Shown here: piece after piece, positions 1-13,400 of the stretch
Layout: each line of letters starts with the position of its first letter
Position numbering within the stretch: the first letter of the stretch is position 1
NCBI RefSeq assembly: GCF_963678635.1
Contig: NC_087068.1
Span: 42,305,649-42,369,648, forward strand
Direction: 5' to 3'
Length of the DNA stretch: 64,000 nt
Origin: Symsagittifera roscoffensis
Lineage: Eukaryota; Xenacoelomorpha; Acoela; Convolutidae
Notes under the pieces: model-generated
Seen by the model: only the letters and a program-made list of their open reading frames with translations
What the model was told of the DNA's origin: nothing
The model's database searches: none
Made by a program: the position numbers and the translations under genes

Positions 1-1183
1 GCTGATATATCATTCAGACAAAATGAACAAAATTAGAAAGTTCAAACGCGCTTTTATCAGATTGGGTTACGATTAGGCAAAAATGAAGAGAGAGCGGAAG
101 TTGTTTAGAGTTTTACCGGAATTATATGGTGTAATTTATTTTGCTAATTTCGGAGCCAAATTCTTACACCAAAAATGGGTCATTTCGACTTTTTTAAGTT
201 AATCAAAAATTACGCCGAAACTACCAAGTTAAATTAATAAAAAAATTTAAATCGAAAAATCCTCTTAGACAGTTTAACAAAGTCTTAGAATAATAAAATT
301 CCAAAAGTTTGCGCAAAACGTTTGAAGTTTGTTTGTCGGCAAATATTTTGGTTTTATATAGTAAAAATCACATTTTTTGGCGATCATGAAAAATATTGTC
401 TCCATACAGGTTTTTGGAGATTTTAATTTCCTAGAACTTTGTTGGGCTGTGTAAGAGGCTCTTTTTGATATAATTTTATTATCAATTGACTGGGTAGTTT
501 CAGTGTAATTTTTGATTAACTTAACAGCTGAAGTGAACCATTTTTGGTGTAAAATTTTGGTTACGAAATTTGCAAAAAAATGCACCATATTAATTCTGGT
601 AAAAGTTCAAGCAGCTTCTGTGCTCTTCTTTCTTGTCTACTCTAAAACAAATTCGATAAAAACGCATTTGTAGCTTTCAATGTTGCTTTTGTTGTCCGGA
701 TATTTTAAATCAGAACTGAAAATCGATCACGTTTTTTTGCACCAATTCCTCTTTCGTATTGAGAGCAAATTTTGCCTGCCTTTTAGCAAATGAATTTGAA
801 TTGAACTCTAGAACTCTAAAAATGCACATATACCTAAGGGCATTCATAAATGCGTTAATATAAATGAATGCACTTTCTGTAGTTATTAGAGCATTTTAAG
901 ACCTTTCCTGAAACAAAAAAATAATCACGACCTATATAAGAGTCTGAACTACATTCATCGACTCGGAAATTTATGTTCATCTGTTATTAACGATATCGAA
1001 TAAGTTTTTTATATGCTTTTTGCGAAAATGTTTTGAAACTTATCAAAAGTTCACATCTAATACATGACAAAATTGCGCTTTGTTTTGCCAACAATTTTCT
1101 GCAGGTGCAGAATTTAGGCCAGTAAAAAATGTGACGGTGCTGAGTTCTGAACCCGTATCCTTCTGGCTAAAAAAGCAGCGTAC
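1..1183. other. Dynein intron / flank, no gene recognised
   Basis: This stretch is AT-rich. The splice donor of the last dynein exon lies at 1183-1182 on the minus strand, and the next exon of that gene was not found before the window edge. The only ORF of any size (274-588, minus) has low-complexity A/T codons and no recognisable domain. The right part holds a copy of a repeat that ends with a TATATAAG motif. Confidence 0.6.
600..964 (+). mobile_element. Partial copy of the TATATAAG-ended MITE family (family A)
   Basis: The sequence CGACCTATATAAGAGTCT followed by an ACATTCATCGACTC end (near 929-964) recurs, with the AT-rich segment before it, at 8078-8519, 12030-12447 and 19750-20074. Full copies begin with GAGTCAATGAACG, the inverse of the 3' end CGTTCATCGACTC. 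The left terminus could not be placed in this copy. Confidence 0.4.
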
Positions 1184-1422
1184 CTGTTTTGGAACTCAGT
1201 CAGTTCCGCTCCGAACTCCTCCACATTCAAATCAGCCCAGAGTTTCTCCTTGTATTTATCGATGCAATCCATTACACTCTCGTAGAGGGTGTAGAGACGA
1301 CTGAGCAGCTTCAGTTCTTTCTCTATCGCCATTAGTCTGGGGAATTCAGTCTGGGGTAGGCCGAATAGCTGTTCGCCTCTGTGGTATGTCTCGTACGATC
1401 GCTTCAGTGCGTCGAATCGGTT
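1184..1422 (-). CDS. Dynein exon 14 (linker entry)
   Basis: The exon opens after a TTTTCCAG acceptor and closes before GTACGC. It encodes NRFDALKRSYETYHRGEQL, then FGLPQTEFPRL and LYTLYESVMDCIDKY, and ends in EFGAELTEFQN plus two bases. This is the conserved passage from stem to linker in axonemal dyneins. It starts in phase 0 and leaves two bases for the next exon, which is off the left edge. Confidence 0.93.
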
Positions 1423-4400
1423 CTGGAAAAGATTTTTTAAATCCAGAAGTTCATCTAGGTTAACTATATTAGCAATTTTTCTGATTTTTTGATGAATTCC
1501 ACAAATTTTATTTTGAGCAAAATGAACTAAAATACATGAGCTTTTTTCAAAAATTAAATTGACTAAAATAACTGTCACTGTGATGGTTTTTTAAGCTGAC
1601 CTGGAATATGTGCATGGCTGTTGCTGCCTCCCTGGGGTCTGTCATCTTGTCGGGACTGAGGGGTCCTTTCTGCTCGTAGTCCCCGTAGAACTGATCCGTC
1701 TCTACCGCAAACTCCTGTACTCGGTCTTGCAGATTGCCCTAGTAAAGGAACACAAACGTAGAGACAAGAAAAATGAGCTAAGAAACAGTCGCGTTGTTCT
1801 TTTTACGTTTGCTGCATAAAATCTTCGTTTAAAATACGTTCGCTTTCAACAATTCAATATGGCCTTACTGCAAAAACTTTCTTTGACGGATTTGAATAAT
1901 GGAGACTCTGTTAGATTACTTCTTGAGCAATTAATAAAACAGATCGATTCCCAACAGAATGAAATTATAGAATTACGGGGTGAGAATGACAGGCTTCTTT
2001 ACGACAATCATGAGTTGGAAAAAAGAGTTACGAAAGTGGAAAGGTATTCCTCATTTATGTGTTTAACATTTCATGGTGTGTCGGATGGTGGTGAGTACCC
2101 TGTCCATTCAATTGTGAAGATACTAAGGTCAGTAAATATTTCAATTCAGCCCCAGGACATCGTCGCGTGTCATTATTTACCAGGTAAAGGTCGAAATCGT
2201 CCGATTATTGTCAAGTTTTTGTATAATCACCAGCGAGATGCTGTATGGAATAAGAGATTCGATTTTTGGGATGATTTAACTGGAAATAAAATTCATGTAA
2301 ACGAACGATTGGCAGAAAAAGATAGGGAAATTATGAACTACTGCAGACGGGACAAAAATCTACTAGCATCTACTCGTAAGAATCAAGTCCAGATTAAAAA
2401 GTACAATTCATATGGCAGATGGCAACCAATTGATAACAAGAAGGATGTCGATATTTATATGGGAAATGATATCTCAGTAACTACTGACAATGAAAAATAT
2501 ACGGATGTTATTCAAAATGCTACTGATTCCGACGATGTTCAATATCCAAAATCTTATTCTTTTTTGGGAACTCCGGGGAAAAGGAAAAGGAACGTTGCTT
2601 TTAGATCACCGGATAGTCATGAATCGCAAAATGATATACAAGAGCGGAAACTTGATAAACTATGCTGTTTGGTGGAAAAACTCATTGAAAGCCATTCTCC
2701 ACCTCCTAAGAAAATGACTACCAGTGGTGATGTTGTTAGCGATGATAATATGGGCAGCAGCGAAGAAAAAGATCAACCTGAAAATTAAAAAGAGTTTCTG
2801 AACATCAGAAAAATATCTCTTTTTTCCTGTGTTAAAGCTTTATTTTTGATTTTAAAGGGATTTCTAATGGGTAACGACGGGGACATACTTTTCTTAAACA
2901 TTCAATCACTGCGCAACCATCATGACCAATTAAAAGTTCTTGTTGCTTCACTAAAATGCAACCATATGTCGTTGCCTTATGCGAAACTTGGTTAAGTGAC
3001 AATGATCCCTTGGAACTTTATAACTTGGACGGCTACCAAGAAGGAGTTTTTGTTAACCGTCAAAAAAGTAGGGGTGGGGGTTTAGCATTTTTCATAAAAG
3101 ATCAAATTGACTTTTCGCACGAAATTTTATCGAATGAACTAGAAAATGTTGTCTTAACTTTAACTCTAGGAAGTAAACAGAAACTAAACGTTTGTTTGAT
3201 GTATCGACCGCCATCAATCAATTCAAAGCATTTCTTAACGCAATTTGAGGATTTACTCGTGAATTTGAATTCAAAACAATGTCAGAACTCAATCATTGTG
3301 GGAGATATGAATTTAGATATTCTGGACGTGTCGCGCAATTCTCGATTAATTGATGAATATAAATTGATACTTAGTTTTTTTGGATTCTTCATATCAAATA
3401 GTGAAGCAACAAGAGAAACCGCATCTAGTTCTACCTGTATTGATCATATCATCAGTAAATATGATATGAGCGTAACTACTTTAAAAACTTCTCTAAGTGA
3501 TCATTATGCGCTAGTTGCCTCTATTGGACCTTTTTTGGATGATAGTGACAATTCTAAGATAGGTCGAAACTTGAAAATCTTGAACAGAAATGAAAATATT
3601 TTGAAATTCTTGTTTGTTTTGCATCAAAATCTCAATAATTGCAATATGGCAACACTTGATGACATGTTGACCGATTTAACAAAAATGTGTCTGGATGTTT
3701 TTGACCGTTTTTGCCCCCAACAAACATTACTAAGGAAAAAACACAAAGACTGGATCACCAATGATATCAAAAAAATGTGTAAAAAGAGAGATCGTCTTCA
3801 TGCCAAAATGATTAAGAAATCTTCACTAGAGAAAATTAATTGCTTCCGAATGTTTAGAAATAAGGTAAAAATGGCAATTAGGCGTGCTCAAAGAGACTAT
3901 CATGATAAGAAAATTGAAAAATGTACATCATCAAAACAAATGTTTCAAGCTTTTAATCGTTTTTGTGGAAAACGAAAACCAGCCCAAAAAGAGATTGAAC
4001 CAAACTTACTTAATGATTTCTTCGTCAATATTGGTAAGCACCTGAGCAATTCTCTGCCACTTGTTGGTTCTGCTTCTCAAAACTTAGACAGAAACATATC
4101 AAGTTTTGTAATTTTTAAAACGGATGAACATGAAGTGTTTAAGGTAATAGGGGCCTTAAAAACTAAAACTTCAAGTGGTCATGATGGTCTTTCAACTAAA
4201 ATGATTAAATTATGTTCACCAGTCATATCTGTTTTCCTGGCAAACGTTTTTAATAAATGTTTTGATACAGCATATTTTCCAGATGCTTGTAAAATTGCAA
4301 AAATTGTCGCTTTTCTGAAAGAAGGAGAAAAAGAAAATCCCAGTAATTATCGACCTATTAGTCTTTTGACAGTTTTTAGCAAAATTTTTGAAAAAATAAT

Positions 4401-7400
4401 TTATAAAAGAATGCTAGTTTTCATTAACAAAAACAATATTATAATACCGGAACAGTTTGGTTTCCGCGAAAAACATTCTTGTATCCATGCTGTCCTACGA
4501 GTTACTGAATTCATGCGAAAAACGATTGAGACAAAAAATATGGGCTTGGCACTTTTTATTGATCTGAGAAAAGCATTTGATACAGTTAACCATTGCATTC
4601 TTCTGGAAAAATTATGCGCGTACGGTTTTAGAGGAAAATTCAACAAATTGATATTAAGTTATTTGACAAACAGACAACAATTTGTTGTTAATTCGAACGG
4701 TACTTCTAGGCAACAGGTAATATCGTACGGAGTTCCGCAGGGCTCTGTTCTTGGACCCCTTTTTTTCTTACTTTACATTAACGACATAAATAAAATTGTT
4801 TCAAAATCGGAATTAAATCTTTTTGCGGACGACACTGCTATTCTTGCTTCTTTCCCAACAACAAGGGTAAATGATTACTTTAAAAATGATTTGCTGAAAA
4901 CAGATGACTGGTGTGTGCGAAATAAATTGTCGATAAGCTCTACAAAATGTAAAATCTTACCATTTGGTAAACAATGTTTGGATAATGACTTTTCACTTGC
5001 GGGTGAAAACATAGGATTTACAAATAGTTTCAAATACTTGGGTGTTATCATTGATAGTCAACTCAAATTTACAGACCATGTTGAAACTGTGTGCAGAAAA
5101 CTAGGCCGATTTAACGGAATTATGTATAAGGGCAGGGTAGCTTTTTCTCGCAAAATGCTGTTAAAGTTCTACCTGGCATATGTGGTACCTATAATTTCAT
5201 ATGGTCTGCTTGTTTATGGGAGTACTAGCAAAACAAATTTAGAAAAAATTTATATCTGCCAGAAAAGAATTCTCCGTACTATATTCTTCAAACGCAAATA
5301 CGATCACATAACAACAAAGTTTAATGATCTGGGCATTGATACAGTTCATGAAATTTATTTAACTCAACTTTTTAAAGAAACCATTTTTCAATATTTAAAA
5401 CGTTCACCTCTTGATTTTCTAAACGTCAGTAATTATAGTAATAAACGAAATACACGTTCTACTTCTAACGGAATGATTCCGTTTTATCGCTGTAGGACAA
5501 AAACTATGGAAAACTCCCTTTCATGCAAAATCGTTAAATGTTTCAATTTTTTGATGTCAAATAAACTCCTACCCGATAAAATCGAAACGTACTCTCAAGA
5601 ACAGCTGTCAAAATTTTTAAAGGTTTTCAAAAGAAATTACATTTTAGACAATGTACAGCTGGTCGACAACTTTTTCTGATTTGTTTACCCGTTGTCGTTA
5701 CTTAATTGTGATAGTTATCCCGGAGGGCAGCTACTTGTTAGGTTGAAAAGCCTGTTCTAGCTATCCTGATGCAGTGAGTGATTACGTATGTATTTCTTCA
5801 CTGTATCGAATAATTGAATTAAATAAAACAAGTATAGCCGGTTGATGTGCAATTAGCACAGAAAGTTCCAACTCATTCAAAAACAACTAAGAGTGTTTTT
5901 CCTTTTTCGAATTTGTGTCGTGTTTTTCAGTAGTATGATGAGAGGAAAAACGAAAGCATAGAAATTTAGATAAGATAAATTTAGGTAATCATAAACGAAT
6001 ACATTTGCCTTGGGCAAATGAAAACCAAAACAAAACAAAAGAAACTTTTTTAAAAATTCTTATTGACAGTTATTTCTAAGTCTTGTGATTAGAAATGTTG
6101 TTGCTACTGGATACGGGATTTCGTTCCCGTAAACAACTTGGGTAAAAAGATTTCGATCGTGAAAATGTTACACGTCTACTAACTTCCTCTGTAATAAACT
6201 CAAATACGGTCAAATATTCAGCGCATCCAGCGTAGAGGTAACACACTTGCTTAAAACGAAAAAAGTTTGCAGTTCAGATCCGGCCGAGACCTATATTTTG
6301 CTAACTAGAATGTTGTGCTTTTTCGGATGAACGTCTGTCTTTTTATTTTTGTCAGCTTAGTTTCCGTCGCCCGGATTTTTTTTCAAGGTTTTCTTCAAAA
6401 TTTTGAATATCATTTCTAAAGCACCATTGGTTGAGCTAATTGAGTTCCAATATTTTTTTGAGGAATTTAAGTATTATTGTTTTTGAAAAAAAAATTAAAT
6501 ATAAACTTTTCAAATTTTTTTTTTAATTTCGCAAAATTATTACGCGTGCGATTATTATGCCCACGATTAATAAGCTTTATCAATTTGGAACACATTTTTT
6601 CATGTAAACAACATGTTCGACGGAATCACTGAATCATTGTTCCCAAATCTGCTCTTTTGTCAACCAACAGAAATCTTTTGATCATGTCTGCATATCAGAT
6701 ACCTACTACTCGGCATAAGTTTTTATGGCTTAAATCACCAAATGTCATCTAACCCACTTTCAGTCGTCGGACTAATTACACAAGTTATTATAACTATCAG
6801 AAACAGGGCATAATATGTGATCTAGACTTGCCTTGAAGTTGGGCTGTATCTCTGTCAAGTGGCACTGCATCTGGAACGCCTTCTCTCGCAGTGTCTTCCA
6901 CGAGAAGTTCAGAGAGTCCGTTCGATCTAACTCTTCCTTAGCCACTGGGATCTCGTAGCGTTGCAACATCGCGTAGCATTCCTGAATAAAACATTCCACG
7001 CACTTTTTAAATGAAAAACACTAATGTGTATGCAGCTCGTAAAATGTTGCCTTTTTGTCGATTTTATGATCTTTGAAAATATATTTTTTACCAAGCCTTA
7101 ATTTTTTTCTACTAAAAATTTGAAGAGTCAAGCTAAATAAATGTTCACATAGCGCATAGAAAAATCTGTTTGATCAAATTTTGAACGACAATCAAAACTA
7201 TTCTTTATTTTAAACCTAACAAGTAAACATTATTTTACTGACCTCCACAGGCGTGATCATCATGTCAATTCGGATCTCATTCTCCCGTATGTCTCTCAAG
7301 GAGTCCATGGCGAACCGGATATCGTCCAGATCCTTGATCTCCCTGCCCAGTTTCTTGTTCTGGTCTTCGATGAAGGCCACAATCGAGTCCATCTCTTTTC

Positions 7401-10400
7401 GGAACTGCACGTTGCAGTGGTGAGCCAGTTCGTCGATCCACTTTTTGTTTTCGACCTTGATGGCCAGCTTCAATTTTTCTGGAGAAACATAAAAGGTTTA
7501 ATTGATTCGATTTAGAGACTCAACTATGAAAGAATTTTGGCTGTAACTATGAAATGCCACCTAAGTTTGCCTTCAAGCTGATAATTTTTTCGACGAAGTG
7601 AAAAAAATTGTATCAGTCGTACCCTGAAACAGTAGCGGATTTGGGGGATTTGACCCCCTGACGACGCAAAGGGTACCCCTTTTATTCTAATTTGAGATCT
7701 CCATTTTTGGCTGACTGGCCCTAAAAAAATTTTAAGGCGCCTCGGGGCCAATACATACTAAATTTGAGGGGGAGCTCGCGCCGAAAACACGCTATTTTTT
7801 TTTTTTTGCAAAATTTTCTAAAAAGTGCCTTAAGTTTGCCTGCGGCGGAGAAAATTTTTCGAAACAGCTGGGTCCTTATAGTGATTTGGGAGAGCTCAGA
7901 AAATCAATTTGGTCGACCGAAAAATAAAGGTCGGCAAAATTTTGAAATATTTTTGAAAATCATCCCCCCCCTCGAGAAAATCTTAGTTCCACCCGTGCCA
8001 TGAAAAGAGCTTTTAGTTCTAAGATCAAAATGAATGCAAGGGAGAAAATAGAACATAGCCAACCGACAGTTAGAAAAGAGTCAATGAACGCAAGTAAACA
8101 GAAAAAAATTAACGACTCATTTTTTGAAAAAGCTCAACTTTCGAACTTTAAAGAAATAAATAAATGCTCTTAAAGCTCTTTGATTTTCTAGAATAATAAA
8201 TGATAGACAGTTTTTTGATTAAATTAACCCAACTCGTTGATTAAATTTTTCTTTTGCTGGGAAAATCAATAATTAAATTCCAATTTCGAAACTAGATGTC
8301 GATCACGTTTTTCGTGACCTTAACGCTTTCGGTGTTCGATTGTGGAGTTTGATTGCTTTTTAAATAAAAAAAATGAATTGAACTTAAGAAATCGAATCTC
8401 AAACCGCGAAAAAGTTGATTTGAGCCTGAACAAATTTAAGACTTTTACTGAAAAAAAAAACGAAAAAAAAAATAAATAATTGCGACCTATATAAGAGTCT
8501 GAACAACGCTCATCGACTCTTAAACAGTTTGAAATAAATGCATTCTAACAATATTATTAAGTTCTTTTTATTTTTGATTGGCACCTGTCATGAGGTTGAT
8601 GGGTCCGGCTGGGACCGAGTGTGGGATGTCGTTCACATTCTCCTCTAGATTCCTGTACTTGATGATCTCCAGGTTGAAGTCCTGCAGACTGGGTTCCTGT
8701 TGCACGAATCTCTCCAACTCCTCAGTCCTGTCCACTTCCCACAAATTCTTGAACTCATGGAACGCCTCCAGAGCTCCCTGCACCTCCTGCAGAACATGTT
8801 ATTTGACACTCAAAAAGGTCTTGATTTCGATTTTTTTCTACTTGAATTTTGAAAAACAGATTCTTTTGAAAATCTCATATGTGCCTCAAAACGCATGAAA
8901 GAGATTTTCATTTTTTTTTTCATGAGCAGAATTTTTTAAAATTGGGTCTTCAGAAATGAATTTTTTGATCAAATGTGTCGAGCGAATTTCATTGCCAGGT
9001 TTTTGGGACTATCTAAAACTCAAATTTGATTAATGTGTCGTGAAGCTCAGGTGAAAAGTTCGAACTTTCTTGTTGCTGCTGACAGCAGTCTGCAAATGAG
9101 ACACCAGTTTGACCACGTCTTTATTCATCTCGGCCACATTCCTGAAGTAGTTTTTGGGCGCCTGCTGGATCTGAATCTGCTCTCCTGCAAACAAAACTCG
9201 GAATCTCTTAAGATGATTTGTCCACAAGGGCCAGTATACGAACCACTTAACCATGCTCCCAGATTACATGATACATTACGCTTCTTTTTTAGAACGGACA
9301 ATCAGAATTGAAGCAACTGCATGCTGTTTTGAATCTTTTTGATAGCCAATCGGAATTCGGGACTTGAAATTGCAAAGAATTTATAGTGAATTTTAGTCAG
9401 TTTTGGACAGTTTACAGAACGGTGATCCGTTGAGAATTTTTGCGCATTCTGCCGCGAGAATAGTCCCTTCCCTTTACATACCTCCGACATCAATAGTCTT
9501 ATTGAATATCCATGAGTTAGCCACACTCATATTTTCCCCACTCGCGTGACTATGTACACTGGTTGTGCTGTTTCGGCGGGACAGCTTCCCTGTGGCAAGT
9601 TTGGAGGACACTTCTTCGTCGATTCCTGCGTCTCCATGGTCGGCACTAGATTTAGCAGCTGCAGTGGCGATCCGTTCTTGTTCCTGTTGTTTTGGCTGGA
9701 AAAAACTGGCCATTCAAAAAAAATCAACCTTTGATCTTTTCTGATTCATTTAACAGATCAACTGAGTTTCAACTGCAAAAGTGATTTTGAAAACTCCTGT
9801 TGTACGTCCAGGAACAGACAGAAAACCCTTAAAAGTTGGAAAAGTGTTTTCTTATAAAGACTTTGTGCTTTAGTTCTGGAATCTGTTACCGTTTTTCTGG
9901 ACTTGGACCACTGTGGCACTCCCTTGCACACGCTCAGAATAGTCTGCACTGAACTGTTCACACTGCTCTGGACGTCCTCTAACGTCGGCATCATCATGAT
10001 GCTCGGGATCTGCAGCACCACGTCACTCCTGAAGAAAGGCTGCTGACCCCCGTGGGATCCTGCATGGCCTGCGAATCCTGAAGATGACATGCTGGATGGT
10101 GCGTGTAATGTGTAGGTGGCCGAGACGCCAGATGTCAGGCGTTTCTTGATCTGGTCCAGGGATATTTTGATCAGTTTTACCAGAGCTTCCACGTGTCTAA
10201 ACGGTAAAAATTTATTAGTTTCAGCTTTTATGCATTTTTTAATCGAACTCGCGGGACCAATTATATCACAAAAAGTCAAGAAATAACAATTCCAAAAAAT
10301 AAGGATATTAATTAAGTCCTATCTAGTTTGTTGACATTCTAATGAACAGTATAATGGACGGACGCCTCTTGATACTCTTACACCATTTTTTTTCAACAAC

Positions 10401-13400
10401 GTCTTTCTCAGGTGCTTCAATTGAATGCACAAATTCATTAAAACAAGGAGCCAAACAAGACCTTATTGTCAAATACTAACTTGTGTTCGAACTGAGTGAT
10501 CAACTCCAAGGCTTCGTCCTCCAACTGCTGTTGGTATTCCTTCTTCTTCTTGGCCAGTTTGCTCTGCACATTCTTGGAGAAGGCCTGCTGTTCCGGCGGC
10601 ATCTTGCCAGACACTGCAGAGGATTTCTTCCTCTGGACAGGAGTGGCCGAGTTGGATCCCTTTTTAATTGAACCACGACTCCGTTGCAGTTCGTCTTCGC
10701 CCTCGAAATCGTCTGTCAAAACAAAATTGAAGTGTTTATGAGGGGTGTGATTTTTTGAGTTAATATTTTCCAAGACATACTAAGACATTCAAAATTTTTT
10801 TTCAACACGACACAATAAACAGTTGTAATTTGTGAAATATGATAAAGTTCAGAAAGTTTTGTCAAAGATTTCTATTTGTTGAGAAGCCACTAGACTGAAT
10901 TTTGTCGAGTCTTTCAAACTAAATAAAACTATCAATTGTTAACATTCAATAAAAACATGCGTCAATCTAATCTTAACAGCCATCTAAAACATGTGTTTAT
11001 CTAATTCTAGCAGCCATCTAAAGTAGATCTTGATGAGTTTAATAGACATAAAACTTAGTCCGCGTACTCCAAAAAGAGTGAACAATAGGCGGTTTTTCTG
11101 ATTTGTAGTCAAGGGATTTGCTGGTGTAAGGAGCAATGGGAGTCGCCGGTAGACCCGAGTCATCTCTCTCGTGTTGTCTTCCGAAAGCCGAAGGCGCAGT
11201 AAAGGGCGGATACCCTGGCATAGTGACAATGAGAAAGAAAGTATGGCTTAAAGTGTCAATTGAGTATACAATAATGACAACAGCGTTCCGGCTTAAAATG
11301 TTTTCAAAAAAAATAATGAGACCGATTACGCTCAAGGCAATTGTTTCCCAAAATTGCGCGGCATGAGCTAGCGATATTCCTGCTCACTACCGAAGGTAAT
11401 TACCTCGTGGTCATTAAACAGTAACCAAGCGGCCGTACCTCAGAGGATATTTTACGCTAAGAAATGATAGTTTTCCGGAGCAAAACTGTAATTCATGCAT
11501 GTCCCCCTCTGGTTTTATTTTATGACACAAATTTTTAGCTGACCGGCCCTAAATTTATTCTAAACAAATTTTTATCAAAAATTTATGGCTATTAATTTCA
11601 ATTTTTTCTTGCTAAACAAACAAATGAGAGGAAAATTTGAAAATCTTTAATAGATAATTTAAAAGGTTGAGAGAATATGTTTTGGATTTTTTTAAGATTT
11701 TTTGGTTTTTTCAACCACTTTGGCTTAGTTTCAAAATAGCTCGCGCTATTGGTGTTAGTCCATAATAAATATATTAGTTTCCAAGTTCCTGTTCAGTACA
11801 AACAAAATTTTGTTGTCGTCAAAAGGCAACTGACCGTCATTGTGACGCCTCTGAGCAAAGATTCACCGCTTATAAAAAGGTCGCTTTTAAACAGCCTTAT
11901 CTTATTGTTGTTCGTAGAACAAGTTTGATCCTATTACTTCTGGGTCAAAATTAGCGCATCTCTTTTTGATTGCAGTTTGTTAGTTTCCATTTTCCTAAGC
12001 ATTAACATAGTCAACAGAAAGTTAAAAAAGAGTCAATTAACGGAAGTAAACAAAAAAATACTGACTTGTTCTTTGAAAAAATCTAACTCTCAACTTTCAA
12101 AAAAAATAATGCCCTTAAAGCTCTTTGAATTTCTTGGTAAAATTAACCCAATGTGAGAAAACTCGATCAATAAGTCAAATTTTTATTTTGCTGGGAAATC
12201 TGAAACTCAAACTCCATTTTGGAAATTAGAAGTTTGATCACCTTTTTTGTGACCTTTACATTTTGAGTAAAAGACAGTCAAATTTGCCTTTTGACTAAGA
12301 AAATGAACTGAACTCAAAAAAAAATCAAAAGTCAAACAGCGAAAAATTAAAATTGAACCTCAACAAATTTCATGACTATTCCTGAAACTTTTTTTTTGAA
12401 AAAATCATCGCGAGTTATATAAGAGTCTGAACTACGTTCATCGGCTCTTAAACAGTTTGAAACAAATGCAATCTAACGATATTATTAAGTTCTTTTTATT
12501 TTTGATTGGAACCTGTCATGAGGTTGATGGGTCAGTTTTTTCATTTCCTTGTGTTCATGACCCTTTTCTAATTCTCTACTGGCTATGTTCTATACTTGAT
12601 AAAATATACTGGAGAAATCGAAATTGAGGATCAGTTTTTGACGAACAATAATTTCTATCAAAAGTTATATTAAGTCAGAAATGCATTTTATCTGGAATTT
12701 TTTAAATCATTTCACTGCTACAACTCTGTTAATTCCTCACACAAATGAAAAGACAGGGACGGACTGGGGGGGGGGGGGGGGGGGGGGGGGTTGATGCTCG
12801 CCCCTTCAGAGATTCGACCCTGCCGACTCAAAGTTACTTTTTAAGATTTCCATTTTTGGCTGACCGGCATCTTTGGTACTTTTTAAGATTTTTGGCTGAC
12901 GGATCCTATAACTTTTCTAAAGGCGCCTGTGGCGCAGCTATACACTAAATTTAAGGGGGAGCGCGACCTGTTTTCTTAGATCCTCCCCTGTTAGATCCGC
13001 CATCTTAGATCCGCCCCTGTTGCTCGCCCCTTCAGAGATTCGACCCTGCCGACTCAAAGTTACTTTTTAAGATTTCCATTTTTGGCTGACCGGCATCTTT
13101 GGTACTTTTTAAGATTTTTGGCTGACGGATCCTATAACTTTTCTAAAGGCGCCTGTGGCGCAGCTATACACTAAATTTAAGGGGGAGCGCGACCTGTTTT
13201 CTTAGATCCTCCCCTGTTAGATCCTGTTAGATGCTCGCCCCTTCAGAGATTCGACCCTGCCGACTCAAAGTTACTTTTTAAGATTTCCATTTTTGGCTGA
13301 CCGGCATCTTTGGTACTTTTTAAGATTTTTGGCTGACGGATCCTATAACTTTTCTAAAGGCGCCTGTGGCGCAGCTATACACTAAATTTAAGGGGGAGCG

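Larger units (their letters stand above)
1820..5830 (+). mobile_element. Non-LTR retrotransposon (LINE, CR1/Jockey/L2-like), nearly full length
   Basis: The element has a short 5' leader, ORF1 (1859-2788), a 77-base spacer, ORF2 (frame opening at 2866, stop at 5679) and an A/T-rich 3' tail near 5800-5830 with no long poly(A). It sits antisense in the 5.1-kb dynein intron between the exons at 6832 and 1738. The endonuclease-reverse transcriptase layout, the lack of RNase H and the GVPQGSVLGP and LFADDT motifs place it in the CR1/Jockey/L2 group; the exact clade is not settled. Element ends are approximate, because no clear target duplication was found. Confidence 0.85.

Noticed and set aside
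274-588. Minus-strand ORF of 104 codons
   Set aside because: A/T-driven composition, no domain, no splice context and no match to the dynein that should continue here.
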